In this document: positions 35,602-44,499 of the stretch, piece by piece | How the letters are laid out: every line of letters begins with the position of its first letter | How positions within the stretch are numbered: position 1 is the first letter of the stretch | Assembly (NCBI RefSeq): GCF_004328625.1 | Contig: NZ_CP032229.1 | Location: 2,666,001-2,730,000, forward strand | Direction: 5' to 3' | Length of the DNA stretch: 64,000 bases | Origin: Streptomyces seoulensis | GTDB taxonomy: Bacteria > Actinomycetota > Actinomycetes > Streptomycetales > Streptomycetaceae | Program-made: the position numbers and the translations under genes | Notes under the pieces: generated by a model | The model's database searches: none | The model's input: only the letters and a program-made list of their open reading frames with translations | What the model was told of the DNA's origin: nothing

Positions 35602-36788
35602 CCGACCCGCACCACTCCCGGGCTGCCGCCGGGCGTCCGGACGGCGCGACCGAGCGCGTGCCTGAGCCCCGCTCCCCCGCCGGGCCCGAGCGGCTCGACC
35701 TCCCGCACGAGGTGCTGCGCTCGCTGCTCGGCGCCTGGGCACTGGCCGCCTGCTCGACGGCGGAGGCGGACGCCGTGGAGGAGCACCTCGGCACGTGCGG
35801 GGCCTGCGCCGACGAGGCGCGGCGGCTGCGGGAGGCGGTCGGCCTGCTGCACCGCCCGGAGAGCCTGGAGGTCGACCCGACCCTGCGCAACCGGGTGCTG
35901 GAGAACTGCCTGCGCCGCCGCCCGCCGCGCATCCCGGTCCCCGACTGGGCGGCCTCCTACGACGCGGAGACCGCCCGCCTGGACGCGCTGCTGCGGGACT
36001 TCGGCGACGCCGAGTGGCACACGCCGGTACGGCTGCGCTGGTTCGAGTCGGGGGTGCCCGCCACCCGCCGGACGACGGTCGCCGGGGTGATCGCGCATCT
36101 GCTGTCGGTCGACGGCATGGTGGCGACCGCGCTCGGCCTGGCGGACCCGCTGACGGAGGCCGTCACCGGGGCGGAGCGGGACGTACGGGGCGCGGCCGGG
36201 CCCGCCGGGCGGACCGAGGCGTTCTGGCGCGCCTCGCACTTCCCGCAGACCCGCGCGGTGCGCGCCCGCTGGCGGGACCAGAGCCACCAGCTGCTGCGCA
36301 CGGTGTCGTTCACCGGCGGCTCGGGCGGATTCCCGGTGGGGTACGGCGACTTCACCCTGCCGCTGCGGGACGCGATGGTGGACCGCGCCTTCGAGTGCTG
36401 GGTGCACGCGGACGACATCGCCAGGGCGGTGGAGTATCCCTACGACCCGCCCGCCCCACGGCACTTGAGCCGCATGATCGAACTCGCCGCCCGCATGCTG
36501 CCGTTGGCGGTGGCCGCCCAGCGCGGCACCGCCCCGCCGGCCACCCCGGGCCGCAGCCTCCGCCTGGAGATCGAGGGTGCGGCAGGCGGCCAGTGGCTGA
36601 TCCCCCTGGACTCCCCCTCCGATCCCGTCCCCGAACACGAGGTGGCCCATGTGGCCCTGGACGGAGTGGAGTTCTGCCGCCTGGCAGCGGGCCACCTGAC
36701 CCCGGAGGAGACGACGGCGGGCCAGCGGGGCGACAGGAAGGCGATCAGGGACGTCCTGACGGCAACGGCCTCACTGAGCCGGATGTGA
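35598..36788 (+). CDS. Zinc-finger anti-sigma domain fused to maleylpyruvate-isomerase-like (MDMPI) domain
   Basis: A 396-residue fusion. Residues about 25-95 form a zf-HC2 anti-sigma domain with H-x3-C-x2-C (HLGTCGAC). From about residue 115 to 300 there is a DinB/MDMPI-type four-helix domain (WAASYDAETARLDALLRDFG, WHTPVRLRW, GVIAHLLSVDGMVATALG, WVHADDIARAVEYPYD), whose relatives use mycothiol. A C-terminal sterol-carrier-like stretch follows. The start overlaps the sigma factor stop, implying paired synthesis. A mycothiol- or redox-responsive anti-sigma factor is my inference; an enzyme that happens to carry a zinc finger is the alternative. Confidence 0.85.
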   Translation: MTDPHHSRAAAGRPDGATERVPEPRSPAGPERLDLPHEVLRSLLGAWALAACSTAEADAVEEHLGTCGACADEARRLREAVGLLHRPESLEVDPTLRNRVLENCLRRRPPRIPVPDWAASYDAETARLDALLRDFGDAEWHTPVRLRWFESGVPATRRTTVAGVIAHLLSVDGMVATALGLADPLTEAVTGAERDVRGAAGPAGRTEAFWRASHFPQTRAVRARWRDQSHQLLRTVSFTGGSGGFPVGYGDFTLPLRDAMVDRAFECWVHADDIARAVEYPYDPPAPRHLSRMIELAARMLPLAVAAQRGTAPPATPGRSLRLEIEGAAGGQWLIPLDSPSDPVPEHEVAHVALDGVEFCRLAAGHLTPEETTAGQRGDRKAIRDVLTATASLSRM

Positions 36789-36800
36789 GAGGCAACTCGG

Positions 36801-37694
36801 CTAGGCGAAAACGACGGTCCGGCGCCCGTTGAGCAGAATCCTCCGCTCGGCATGCCACTTCACGGCCCGAGCCAGCGCCTGGCACTCCACGTCCCGCCCG
36901 ATGGCCACCAGCTGGTCCGGCGTCGAGTCGTGTCCCACCCGCTCGACCTCCTGCTCGATGATCGGCCCCTCGTCGAGGTCCGCGGTGACGTAGTGCGCGG
37001 TGGCCCCGATCAGCTTGACCCCCCGCTCATGAGCCTGGTGATACGGCTTGGCGCCCTTGAAGCTCGGCAGGAAGGAGTGGTGGATGTTGATGATCCGCCC
37101 GCTGAGCGCCTTGCAGAGGTCGTCCGAGAGCACCTGCATGTACCGCGCGAGGACCACCAGCTCGACCCCCTCCTCCCGCACCAGCTCCAGCAGCCGCGCC
37201 TCCGCCTGCGCCTTGGTGTCCCGCGTCACCGGGATGTGGTGGAAGGGGATGTTGTACGACCCCACCAGTTCCTCGAAGTCCGTGTGGTTGGACACCACGG
37301 CCGCGATCTCCACCGGCAGCGCGCCGATACTGGCCCGGAACAGCAGGTCGTTCAGGCAGTGCCCGAACTTGCTGACCATCAGCACGATCCGCATCTTCTG
37401 GTCGCCCCGGCTGATCTGCCAGTCCATGTGGAAGGAGTCACCGATCGCGGCGAAGCTCGCCCGCAGCTTCTCCAGCGTGACGGGGGCGGCCGCCGAGAAG
37501 TGGACGCGCATGAAGAACAGACCCGTGTCGTGGTCGCCGAACTGCTGGCTGTCCTCGATGTTGCAGCCGGTCATGAAGAGGTAGCTCGACACGGCGTGCA
37601 CGATGCCCTTTTTGTCCGGGCAGGAGAGGGTGAGGACGTACTGGTCCGCCGACGGGTCGGCCGGGGCGGAGGCGCGGCTGGGCTGCTCGTTCAT
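36801..37694 (-). CDS. purU: Formyltetrahydrofolate deformylase
   Basis: A 297-residue cytoplasmic enzyme that hydrolyses 10-formyl-THF to formate and THF, balancing one-carbon pools. An N-terminal ACT domain (about 18-95, YVLTLSCPDKKGIVHAVSSY) precedes a formyl-transferase fold with the motif INIHHSFLPSFKGAKPYHQA, which contains the catalytic His, and the downstream catalytic Asp in TADLDEGPIIEQEVERVGH. Length is typical. It converges on the MDMPI fusion gene with a 12-base gap. Confidence 0.95.
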   Translation of the reverse strand: MNEQPSRASAPADPSADQYVLTLSCPDKKGIVHAVSSYLFMTGCNIEDSQQFGDHDTGLFFMRVHFSAAAPVTLEKLRASFAAIGDSFHMDWQISRGDQKMRIVLMVSKFGHCLNDLLFRASIGALPVEIAAVVSNHTDFEELVGSYNIPFHHIPVTRDTKAQAEARLLELVREEGVELVVLARYMQVLSDDLCKALSGRIINIHHSFLPSFKGAKPYHQAHERGVKLIGATAHYVTADLDEGPIIEQEVERVGHDSTPDQLVAIGRDVECQALARAVKWHAERRILLNGRRTVVFA

Positions 37695-37764
37695 GCACTA
37701 CACGATCTCACGCCGGGCAGCCCGGCCGGGTCCCGTGTCCGTCAGCCGGACGCCGGGCGGGGCC

Positions 37765-38265
37765 TCAGATCGCCGTCGTCAGGACCCGCAGCGCCTCCAG
37801 GCTGCGCGGCACCGCCGCCGGGTCGTCGCCGTCACTGGCGGCGAGGCGCAGATGGGCGTCCTGCGCGGCCCGTACCGCCTCCGGCCACTGCGGGTGCTCC
37901 AGGTAGACGGAGACCGGGGCGTCCGGGCCGACCTGGTGCATGATCCGCAGCACCCGCAGCACGGCGGTGTCCACCAGCGCCGCCTCCTGGGAGTCCCGGA
38001 AGATGGTGCCGACGTATTTCTCGGCCGACCAGTTGTCCAGCCAGGTGTCCTCCACCAGTCGGTAGACCGCGTCGGTGACGTCCCCGTACCCCTCCACGCC
38101 CGCGAGCCAGACGTCGCGCTGGAAGGCCGGGTCGGAGAGCATGTGCAGCGCGGAGCGCACGTTGCTGCGCCAGCGCCACCACGGCATGTCGTTAAGCGGC
38201 ATGCCGCCCATGGTGGAGGAGCGACGGCCGCGACGGGAAGAGTTCTCCGAACCTTGCACGGTCAT
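37765..38265 (-). CDS. SCO4402-family protein of unknown function
   Basis: About 166 residues; the conserved core begins at MGGMPLNDMPWWRWRSNVRS and contains EGYGDVTDAVYRLVEDTWLD. This matches the actinomycete family named after S. coelicolor SCO4402. No signal peptide, membrane segment or catalytic motif is visible; it is helical and Trp-rich at the start. The start is unsure: ATG 38265 has a weak site, and ATG 38211 (the core Met, 148 residues) has none. It is divergent from the binding-protein gene at 38383. Confidence 0.75.
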   Translation of the reverse strand: MTVQGSENSSRRGRRSSTMGGMPLNDMPWWRWRSNVRSALHMLSDPAFQRDVWLAGVEGYGDVTDAVYRLVEDTWLDNWSAEKYVGTIFRDSQEAALVDTAVLRVLRIMHQVGPDAPVSVYLEHPQWPEAVRAAQDAHLRLAASDGDDPAAVPRSLEALRVLTTAI

Positions 38266-38382
38266 CGATCGTACGTTCCGCGCCACACGCGCCACATCCG
38301 CCCCCGGTGTTCACCCCGGTGTCACCCATGGTCGACCGGGTGTCACTCCCCGGTTGGCGATGTGCGGGAATCGTGGCGGCCC

Positions 38383-39699
38383 ATGACCGGCAGGCGACGC
38401 ACCCCCGACAGCTTCCCCTCCTCCCCCCGGCCTCGGCGGGCCGCCCGGTACGCGGGCGCGCTGGCCGCCTGTGCCGTGCTGACGGCCGGCTGCGGGACCG
38501 TGCCCGGCACGGGCGGCGCCGGGGACGGCACGGTCCGGGTGATGACCTGGGCGCCGCAGAACACCGGCGCCACCAACAAGCCCGGCATGCCCGCGATGGC
38601 CCGCGCCTACGCGAAGTGGCTCAACGAGCACGGCGGGGTCGGCGGCCGCACGCTCACGGTGCTGACCTGCAACGAGCACAACGACAGCGTGGGCGCCGCC
38701 AAGTGCGCCCGGCGCGCGGCCGCGGAGAACGTGGTCGCGGTCGTCGGCTCCTACAGCCAGTTCGGGGACTCCTTCCTCGCCCCGCTGGAGAGCGCGGGCA
38801 TCCCCTACATCGGCGGCTACGGCGTCACCAGCGACGAGTTCACCGGCCCGTACTCCTACCCGGTCAACGGCGGCCAGCCCGCGCTGCTCGCGGGGCTCGG
38901 GCAGGCGCTCGCGGCCGGATGCGGGCCCGTCGCGCTGGTGCGGCCGGACAGCATCGCCGGGGACGAGCTGCCCGCGCTGCTCGACTCGGGCCTGAAGGCG
39001 GGCGGCCACCCGCCGGCCACCGACCAGCTCGCCGCCGAGGACGCCACCGAGTACGGGGCGGAGGCCGAGCGGGCGCTGCGCGGCGCCACCGCCGACCCGG
39101 CGCGCAAGGGGTGCGTGGTGCCCGCGCTCGGGGACCGCACCGACACCTTCATGGACTCCTTCCGCCGCGCCCGCGCCGGCCACGCCCCGGTGCGCACGGC
39201 GACCGTGCTGGGCAGCGTCGACCAGACGCAGATCAACGCGACCGGCGGCGCCTCGGGCCCGTACGAGGGGGCGTACATCACCGGCTGGTACCCGGTGGCG
39301 TCCGATCCGCGCTGGAACCCGATGAAGCAGGTGATCAACGAGGAGGCGTTCGGCGACAACAGCATCGACCCGGCCGACGCCGGGGTGCAGACCACCTGGA
39401 TCGCCTACACCGTGCTGCGGGCCGTGCTGGAGCGGATCGGCGACGGTGACGTGACCCCGGAGGCGGTGCGCCACACCCTGGACGGCGGGCTGCGGGTGTC
39501 CACCGGCGGGCTGACCCCGACCCTGCGCTGGCCGGACGAGACCCGGCTCTCGGCGGTCGGCTTCCCGCGCCTGGTCAACGCCGACGTCACCCTCCAGGTG
39601 GTCCGGGAGGGCAGGCTCACCGCCGTCCGGCCGGGCGGCGCGGGGGCAGCCTCGGACGGCGACATGACGCGGACGCTGGAAGGCGCGGACGTGGGCTGA
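38383..39699 (+). CDS. ABC-type substrate-binding lipoprotein (branched-chain amino acid/amide class)
   Basis: A 438-residue extracytoplasmic lipoprotein: basic N-terminus, hydrophobic stretch and lipobox LTAG-Cys37. The mature part has the periplasmic-binding-protein type I fold: AKWLNEHGGVGGRTLTVLTC, AAENVVAVVGSYSQFGDSFL and DPADAGVQTTWIAYTVLRAV. No permease or ATPase genes are adjacent, so it is an orphan receptor; ligand unknown. Start ATG 38383. Confidence 0.88.
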   Translation: MTGRRRTPDSFPSSPRPRRAARYAGALAACAVLTAGCGTVPGTGGAGDGTVRVMTWAPQNTGATNKPGMPAMARAYAKWLNEHGGVGGRTLTVLTCNEHNDSVGAAKCARRAAAENVVAVVGSYSQFGDSFLAPLESAGIPYIGGYGVTSDEFTGPYSYPVNGGQPALLAGLGQALAAGCGPVALVRPDSIAGDELPALLDSGLKAGGHPPATDQLAAEDATEYGAEAERALRGATADPARKGCVVPALGDRTDTFMDSFRRARAGHAPVRTATVLGSVDQTQINATGGASGPYEGAYITGWYPVASDPRWNPMKQVINEEAFGDNSIDPADAGVQTTWIAYTVLRAVLERIGDGDVTPEAVRHTLDGGLRVSTGGLTPTLRWPDETRLSAVGFPRLVNADVTLQVVREGRLTAVRPGGAGAASDGDMTRTLEGADVG

Positions 39700-39721
39700 A
39701 GGCCCCGCCCGCGCCCGGACC

Positions 39722-41203
39722 TCAGAGCTGGGTCGGCTGGCGGGTGGTGAGCCCGTACTTGGTGGCGATGGCGTTCCAGAGCTGGGCCGCCTTCGCCTTC
39801 TGGGCGCTGGCGGTGCCGCTCTGCGCGTTGCCGGCCTGGCTGTGGTTGGTCGAGCGGGCGTGGCCCTTGACGCAGACCTTCTTGCTCTTGGCCTGCCGGG
39901 CCCAGACCGCGTAGTGGTTGTCGGCGGCGGCCGACGCCTGCCAGGCGGCGGTCAGCGCGGCGTTCAGCTCGCCGTTGTCCGGCAGCTTGTCCACGGACAG
40001 CTTGCCGAGCCGGCTGACCAGGTCGGCGCGCTGCTTGGCGGCGCCGCGCAGGTCGGAGGCGGCCTGGTCGAGGTTCTGGCACTGCTTGATGCGCTCGACC
40101 GACTGGATGACGGCGCTGCGGCTGTTGCCGCTGTCGGCGAGCAGCCTGTCCAGCTCGGCCGCCTGCGGCTGGGCCGGGTCGGCGGCGGACGCGGACGGCG
40201 AGGGCTTCTCGTCGGACGGGGTGGAGGAGGAGGCGACCGGCCGGCTGTCGCCGTCGTCACCGCCGCCGCTGAGCAGGGCGCCCGCGCCGATGCCGAGGAC
40301 GACGATGCCGACGCCGACGGCCGCGATCAGCGGCACCCGCGAACCGGTACGGCCACTGCCGCGCCGTCCGCCGTCGTCGTCGTGGTTCATCGGCGGCCGG
40401 TAGGCGGGCTGGGCCGAGACCATGGGCGCCGGAGGGCGCGGGTCCGGGGCGGGCACGCGCGGCATCTGCTGGGTCGAGCCCTGGGCCGCGTCGGCGCCGT
40501 ACGGGGCGCCCCGGAAGAGGTTGTCGAACTCGGCGGGCGGCTGCCGGTCGTCACCGCCGGCCTGGTAGGGCGGGATGTACTGGGTGGCCGCCTCGTCCGC
40601 CGGCTGCTGCGGGTAGCCCTGCCGGCCGTCGCCACCGGTGGCCTCGGGCGGCAGCGCGCCCGACGCCACCGGGGGTATGTACTGCGTGGCGGCCTGGTCG
40701 GCGCCGCCGGACGGGACCGGCGGGAGGTACTGGGTCGCGCCCTCGGGACCCTGGCCGGCGCCGGGGCCCACGGGCGGCATGAACTGGGTGGCCGCCTCGT
40801 CCATCGGCGGCAGCGGCGCGGCCTGCTGCTGCGGCGGGTAGCCGTACCCCTGGTGCTGCTGGGGGTAGGGCTGCGCGCCGCCGTAGCCCTGCGCGTCGTA
40901 CGCCGGGCCCTCGGGCGGCATCGGGCCGGGGCCGGACGGCTGCTCCGGGGCCTGCCACTCCTGCGCGGCGGCCGGGGGCCAGCCCTGGCCCTGCTGGTGC
41001 TGCTGGTGCTGGTCCTGCTGGTGGTGGGGCTGCTGCTGGTCCTGGCCGGGGCCCCAGGAGCCGCCCCAGGGCTGGGCGCCGGGGGGCACCGCGGGCGTCC
41101 CCGTCATGCCCGGCAGCAGGGGCTCCCCTCCGTCGGAGGGCAGCACGATGCCTTCGTGCGCGGGTCGCGCCGAGGGCTCATCGCCCTGTCCACTCTGCGT
41201 CAC
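39722..41203 (-). CDS. Proline/glutamine-rich membrane protein with ATQYxPP repeats
   Basis: 493 residues. Residues 1-280 are a cytoplasmic, disordered Pro/Gln/Gly region carrying repeats of AATQFMPPV, GATQYLPPV, AATQYIPPV, AATQYIPPY and STQQMPRV at about 136, 154, 171, 206 and 243. One transmembrane helix lies at about 290-311 (VPLIAAVGVGIVVLGIGAGA). The external part (about 330-493) is helical with two Cys that may form a disulfide (IKQCQNL and KKVCVKG). The repeated Thr is a plausible Ser/Thr-kinase target. Start ATG 41203. Function unknown. Confidence 0.75.
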   Translation of the reverse strand: MTQSGQGDEPSARPAHEGIVLPSDGGEPLLPGMTGTPAVPPGAQPWGGSWGPGQDQQQPHHQQDQHQQHQQGQGWPPAAAQEWQAPEQPSGPGPMPPEGPAYDAQGYGGAQPYPQQHQGYGYPPQQQAAPLPPMDEAATQFMPPVGPGAGQGPEGATQYLPPVPSGGADQAATQYIPPVASGALPPEATGGDGRQGYPQQPADEAATQYIPPYQAGGDDRQPPAEFDNLFRGAPYGADAAQGSTQQMPRVPAPDPRPPAPMVSAQPAYRPPMNHDDDGGRRGSGRTGSRVPLIAAVGVGIVVLGIGAGALLSGGGDDGDSRPVASSSTPSDEKPSPSASAADPAQPQAAELDRLLADSGNSRSAVIQSVERIKQCQNLDQAASDLRGAAKQRADLVSRLGKLSVDKLPDNGELNAALTAAWQASAAADNHYAVWARQAKSKKVCVKGHARSTNHSQAGNAQSGTASAQKAKAAQLWNAIATKYGLTTRQPTQL

Positions 41204-41285
41204 CGGGACTCCTACGATTGAAGGACGTTCGGAATCGTCGGCTCACGCTACCGGGTCCGCGGAGCCCGGTGCCACGCAGCTCAGC

Positions 41286-41319
41286 GCCCGAGTGCCCTTT
41301 CCCACAAGGGCACTCGGGC
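41286..41319 (-). terminator. Perfect 14-bp hairpin terminator
   Basis: GCCCGAGTGCCCTT (41286-41299) and AAGGGCACTCGGGC (41306-41319) with a 6-base loop, 11 bases past the stop of the minus-strand regulator at 41331. Confidence 0.8.
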
Positions 41320-41330
41320 ACACCGACTGC

Positions 41331-42716
41331 TCAGGCGGCCTGCCGGACGTCCAGTCGCGCCCCGAACTCCCGTACCACCGCCTCGTCCCGGAAGGGCTGC
41401 AACCGCTGCTGGAGGTCCTCCAGATACTCGGTGCCGCGCTCGGAGCGGAGCGACTCCAGCAGCTCCACCGCCTTCATGCCGGTGCCGCACGCCTGCTCGA
41501 TCTCGCGCTGCTGCACCTGGGCCGTGGCGAGGAGCACATAGCCGATGGCCCGGCGCCGGGCCCGCGAGGCGGGGTGCCGCTCCAGCGCCTGCCGGGCGTA
41601 TCTCGCGGCGGCCTCGGCCTGCCCCAGGTCGCGGTGGCAGTGCGCCAACTCGTCGGCCAGATAAGCCTCGTCGAAGTGGGCGATCCACACCGGGTCGTCC
41701 CCGTCGGAGGCGTCGGCCCGCTCCAGCGCGGAGATGGCCCGCCCGGCGGACGCCTGCGCGGCGCGCACATCGCCGAGGACGGCGTGCCCGCGCGCCTCGG
41801 CCGCGTGGAACATCGACTCCGCGCGCGGGGTGACCCGGCCCCGGGCGCCCTCCTGCGCGGCGCGCGCCAACTGGGCGATCTCGCGCGGGTTTCCGAGTTC
41901 GGCGGCGAGGTGGCTCATGGAGGCGGCCAGCACATAGCCGCCGTATCCCCGGTCCCCGGCCGCCTGTGCGAGGCGCAGCGACTGGATGTAGTACCGCTGG
42001 GCCAGACCTGGTTGGCCGGTGTCGACCGCCATGTACCCGGCCAGCTCGGTCAACCGGGCTACGGCGGCGAAGAGTTCACGCCCGACCGCCTCCCGGTAGG
42101 AGCCCGCGAGCAGTCCGGAGACCACGCTGTTGAGGTAGTGCACGACGACCGGGCGCACATGCCCGCTGCCGTACTGGTGGTCGAGGTCGACCAGCGCCTG
42201 GGTCATCGAGCGCACCGCCGCCACGTCGGCCTGGCCCACGCGCGGGCCCGCCTGCCGGGCCACCTGGGCGTCCGGCGCCGAGATCAGCCAGTCCCGGCTG
42301 GGCTCGACCAGCGCGGAGGCGGCGACCGAGGAGCCGGACAGGAAGTCCCGCCGCCCCACGTCGCTGCGCCACAGCTCACAGACCTGCTCGATGGCCCCGA
42401 GGACCGTCGGCGAGAACTGCAGGCCCACGCCGGAGGCGAGGTTCTTGCCGTTGGCCATGCCGATCTCGTCGATCGTGACCGTCCGGCCGAGCTTGCGGCC
42501 GAGCGCCTCCGCGATGATCGCAGGGGCGCGTCCGCGCGGCTGCTGGCCGCGCAGCCAGCGGGCCACGGACGTCTTGTCGTAGCGCAGGTCGAGTCCGTGC
42601 TCGGCGCCGCACATGTTGACGCGCCGGGCCAGCCCCGCGTTCGAGCACCCCGCTTCCTGGATGAGTGCCTGCAGCCGTTCGTTCGGCTGCCTCGCCACTA
42701 GCGGCCTCGCGGCCAT
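41331..42716 (-). CDS. NsdA-like helix-turn-helix/TPR regulator
   Basis: A 461-residue regulator. The N-terminus (about 10-90) is a DNA-binding-like domain (LQALIQEAGCSNAGLARRVN, then DKTSVARWLRGQQPRGRAP). The remaining part is an alpha-helical TPR-like solenoid (AQRYYIQSLRLAQAAGDRGY, AARYARQALERHP). It resembles the Streptomyces NsdA/NsdB type of negative regulator of differentiation and antibiotic production, but I cannot tell which paralogue it is. ATG 42716. The 257-base gap upstream, shared with a divergent gene, shows nothing beyond promoter-like AT-richer sequence around 42770-42810. Confidence 0.8.
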   Translation of the reverse strand: MAARPLVARQPNERLQALIQEAGCSNAGLARRVNMCGAEHGLDLRYDKTSVARWLRGQQPRGRAPAIIAEALGRKLGRTVTIDEIGMANGKNLASGVGLQFSPTVLGAIEQVCELWRSDVGRRDFLSGSSVAASALVEPSRDWLISAPDAQVARQAGPRVGQADVAAVRSMTQALVDLDHQYGSGHVRPVVVHYLNSVVSGLLAGSYREAVGRELFAAVARLTELAGYMAVDTGQPGLAQRYYIQSLRLAQAAGDRGYGGYVLAASMSHLAAELGNPREIAQLARAAQEGARGRVTPRAESMFHAAEARGHAVLGDVRAAQASAGRAISALERADASDGDDPVWIAHFDEAYLADELAHCHRDLGQAEAAARYARQALERHPASRARRRAIGYVLLATAQVQQREIEQACGTGMKAVELLESLRSERGTEYLEDLQQRLQPFRDEAVVREFGARLDVRQAA

Positions 42717-42973
42717 GCGCTACCCCCTGCGAACCCCTGGAGCGTGAAGATCACTGGTCGTTCCGGTCTGCACATCACTTCCCAGTCGACATAGCGTCAA
42801 TGCGCGACATGTGCGGTTTGCCGGGGTAAAGCCGTCTCGCCGCGCGCCCCGGGCCCTTCCTGGTTACCCGCGCCGCCCGTTCACCTCTCCCGCGCGCCCC
42901 CGCCCGTGCTCCCATGCGCCCCGGCGACCGGCCCGGTGTGCCGCCCCGGCGCACGGACCGGCCGTAACTCCGG

Positions 42974-43651
42974 GTGGACGCGGCAGTTGAGTGGGACGTG
43001 GACGAGACGACCGCGGGCCCCGAGGCGGCCCGGATTCCGCGCCCGCGCGGAGGATCGCTGCTGGAGACCGCCGTTGCGTACGCCGAGGAGCGCCACTGGG
43101 ACGTGCTGGCGGGCAGCTGGCTGGAGGACGTGGGCGGCGTGCGGTACTGCTCCTGCGGCGACGCCGTCTGTCCCGCGCCCGGCGCACACCCCACGCGCCC
43201 CGACTGGGCGACGCGTGCGACCGGCAGCCCGGCGGTCGTCCGGGAGATGTGGCGGGAGCAGCCCTCGGCGTCGATCCTGCTGCCCACCGGCCGCACCTTC
43301 GACGCGCTGTCCGTGCCGGAGAGCGCCGGGTTCCTGGCGCTGGCCCGGATGCGGCGCATGGACCTCAACCTCGGCCCGGTGACCCTCACCCCGGACCGGC
43401 GCATGCAGTTCCTCGTGCTCCCGGGCGGCGCGGCGAAGGCGCCGGAGCTGGTGCGGCAGGTCGGCTGGGCGGCGGCCGCGCGCGATCTGGTCGCGCTGGG
43501 CGAGGGGCGGTACCTGGCGGCGCCGCCGACCCGGATCGGTTCGCGGGGCGCGGTGCAGTGGGCGTGCCGGCCGACGCCGGCCAACCGGTGGCTGCCGGAC
43601 GCGGAGGAGCTGATCCCGTCCCTGGCGTACGCCTGCAACCAGGACTGCTGA
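42974..43651 (+). CDS. Bifunctional DNA primase/polymerase-domain protein (orphan)
   Basis: A 225-residue protein with features of the prim-pol N-terminal domain family common in Streptomyces: LLETAVAYAEERHWDVLAGS, a Cys cluster CSCGDAVCPAPGAHP, then SASILLPTGRTFDALSVPES. The acidic pair expected for polymerase catalysis is not obvious, so activity is doubtful. It stands alone rather than with a helicase as in plasmid replication proteins. GTG starts at 42974, 42986 or 42998 are all possible; the first is given. Confidence 0.78.
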   Translation: MDAAVEWDVDETTAGPEAARIPRPRGGSLLETAVAYAEERHWDVLAGSWLEDVGGVRYCSCGDAVCPAPGAHPTRPDWATRATGSPAVVREMWREQPSASILLPTGRTFDALSVPESAGFLALARMRRMDLNLGPVTLTPDRRMQFLVLPGGAAKAPELVRQVGWAAAARDLVALGEGRYLAAPPTRIGSRGAVQWACRPTPANRWLPDAEELIPSLAYACNQDC

Positions 43652-43722
43652 CCGGGTACCCGGACGGTGCGGTTCCGCCGCACGGGTGCCCCGGGCAGGG
43701 CTGTCACCGTAGGGTTTCCGTC

Positions 43723-44499
43723 ATGACGGAGGCAGCGGTACGGGTACGGGGACTCTGGAAGCAGTTCGGACAGCATGTCGCGGTGGGCGGTGTCGATCTG
43801 GATCTGCCGGCCGGGAAGTTCATCGGGCTGGTCGGCCCGAACGGGGCGGGCAAGACGACCACCCTGTCGATGGTGACCGGTCTGCTCCGGCCCGATCAGG
43901 GGTCCGTCGAGATCGTCGGGCACGACGTGTGGCAGGACCCGGTGGCGGTGAAGTCCCGGATCGGGGTGCTGCCGGAGGGGCTGCGGCTCTTCGAGCGCCT
44001 GTCCGGGCGTGAACTGCTGGCATACAGCGGGCGGTTGCGCGGGCTGCCGGGCGCCGAGGTGGACAAGCGGGCCACCCAGCTGCTGGACGTGCTGGACCTC
44101 GCCGGGTCGCAGCACAAGCTCGTCGTCGACTACTCGACCGGCATGCGCAAGAAGATCGGGCTCGCCGCCGCCCTGCTACACAACCCCGAAGTGCTTTTCC
44201 TGGACGAGCCGTTCGAGGGCGTCGACCCGGTCTCCGCGCAGACCATCCGGGGCGTGCTGGAGCGGTACACCGCGTCCGGCGCGACCGTGGTGTTCTCCTC
44301 GCACGTGATGGAGCTGGTGGAGTCGCTGTGCGACTGGGTCGCCGTGCTGGCCGCCGGGCGCATCCGGGCGACCGGGACGCTGGCCGAGGTACGCGGGGAG
44401 CACCCGACCCTCCAGGCCGCGTTCCTGGAGCTGGTGGGCGCGAGCGGGCGGGACGCCGGGTCCGATCTGGACTGGCTCGGCGGCGGGGCGGTCCGATGA
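43723..44499 (+). CDS. ABC transporter ATP-binding protein
   Basis: A 258-residue ATPase subunit: Walker A GPNGAGKTT, signature YSTGMRKKIGLAAAL (STG instead of SGG), Walker B VLFLDEPFEGVDP and switch His in VVFSSHVME. The permease starts inside its stop codon (ATGA), so they form one exporter. Similar pairs in actinomycetes are uncharacterised. Confidence 0.92.
   Translation: MTEAAVRVRGLWKQFGQHVAVGGVDLDLPAGKFIGLVGPNGAGKTTTLSMVTGLLRPDQGSVEIVGHDVWQDPVAVKSRIGVLPEGLRLFERLSGRELLAYSGRLRGLPGAEVDKRATQLLDVLDLAGSQHKLVVDYSTGMRKKIGLAAALLHNPEVLFLDEPFEGVDPVSAQTIRGVLERYTASGATVVFSSHVMELVESLCDWVAVLAAGRIRATGTLAEVRGEHPTLQAAFLELVGASGRDAGSDLDWLGGGAVR

Noticed and set aside
42974..43651. Primase-polymerase domain gene as a sign of an integrated plasmid
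   Set aside because: No helicase, integrase, attachment site or transfer genes nearby; this single-domain family is common in Streptomyces core regions.
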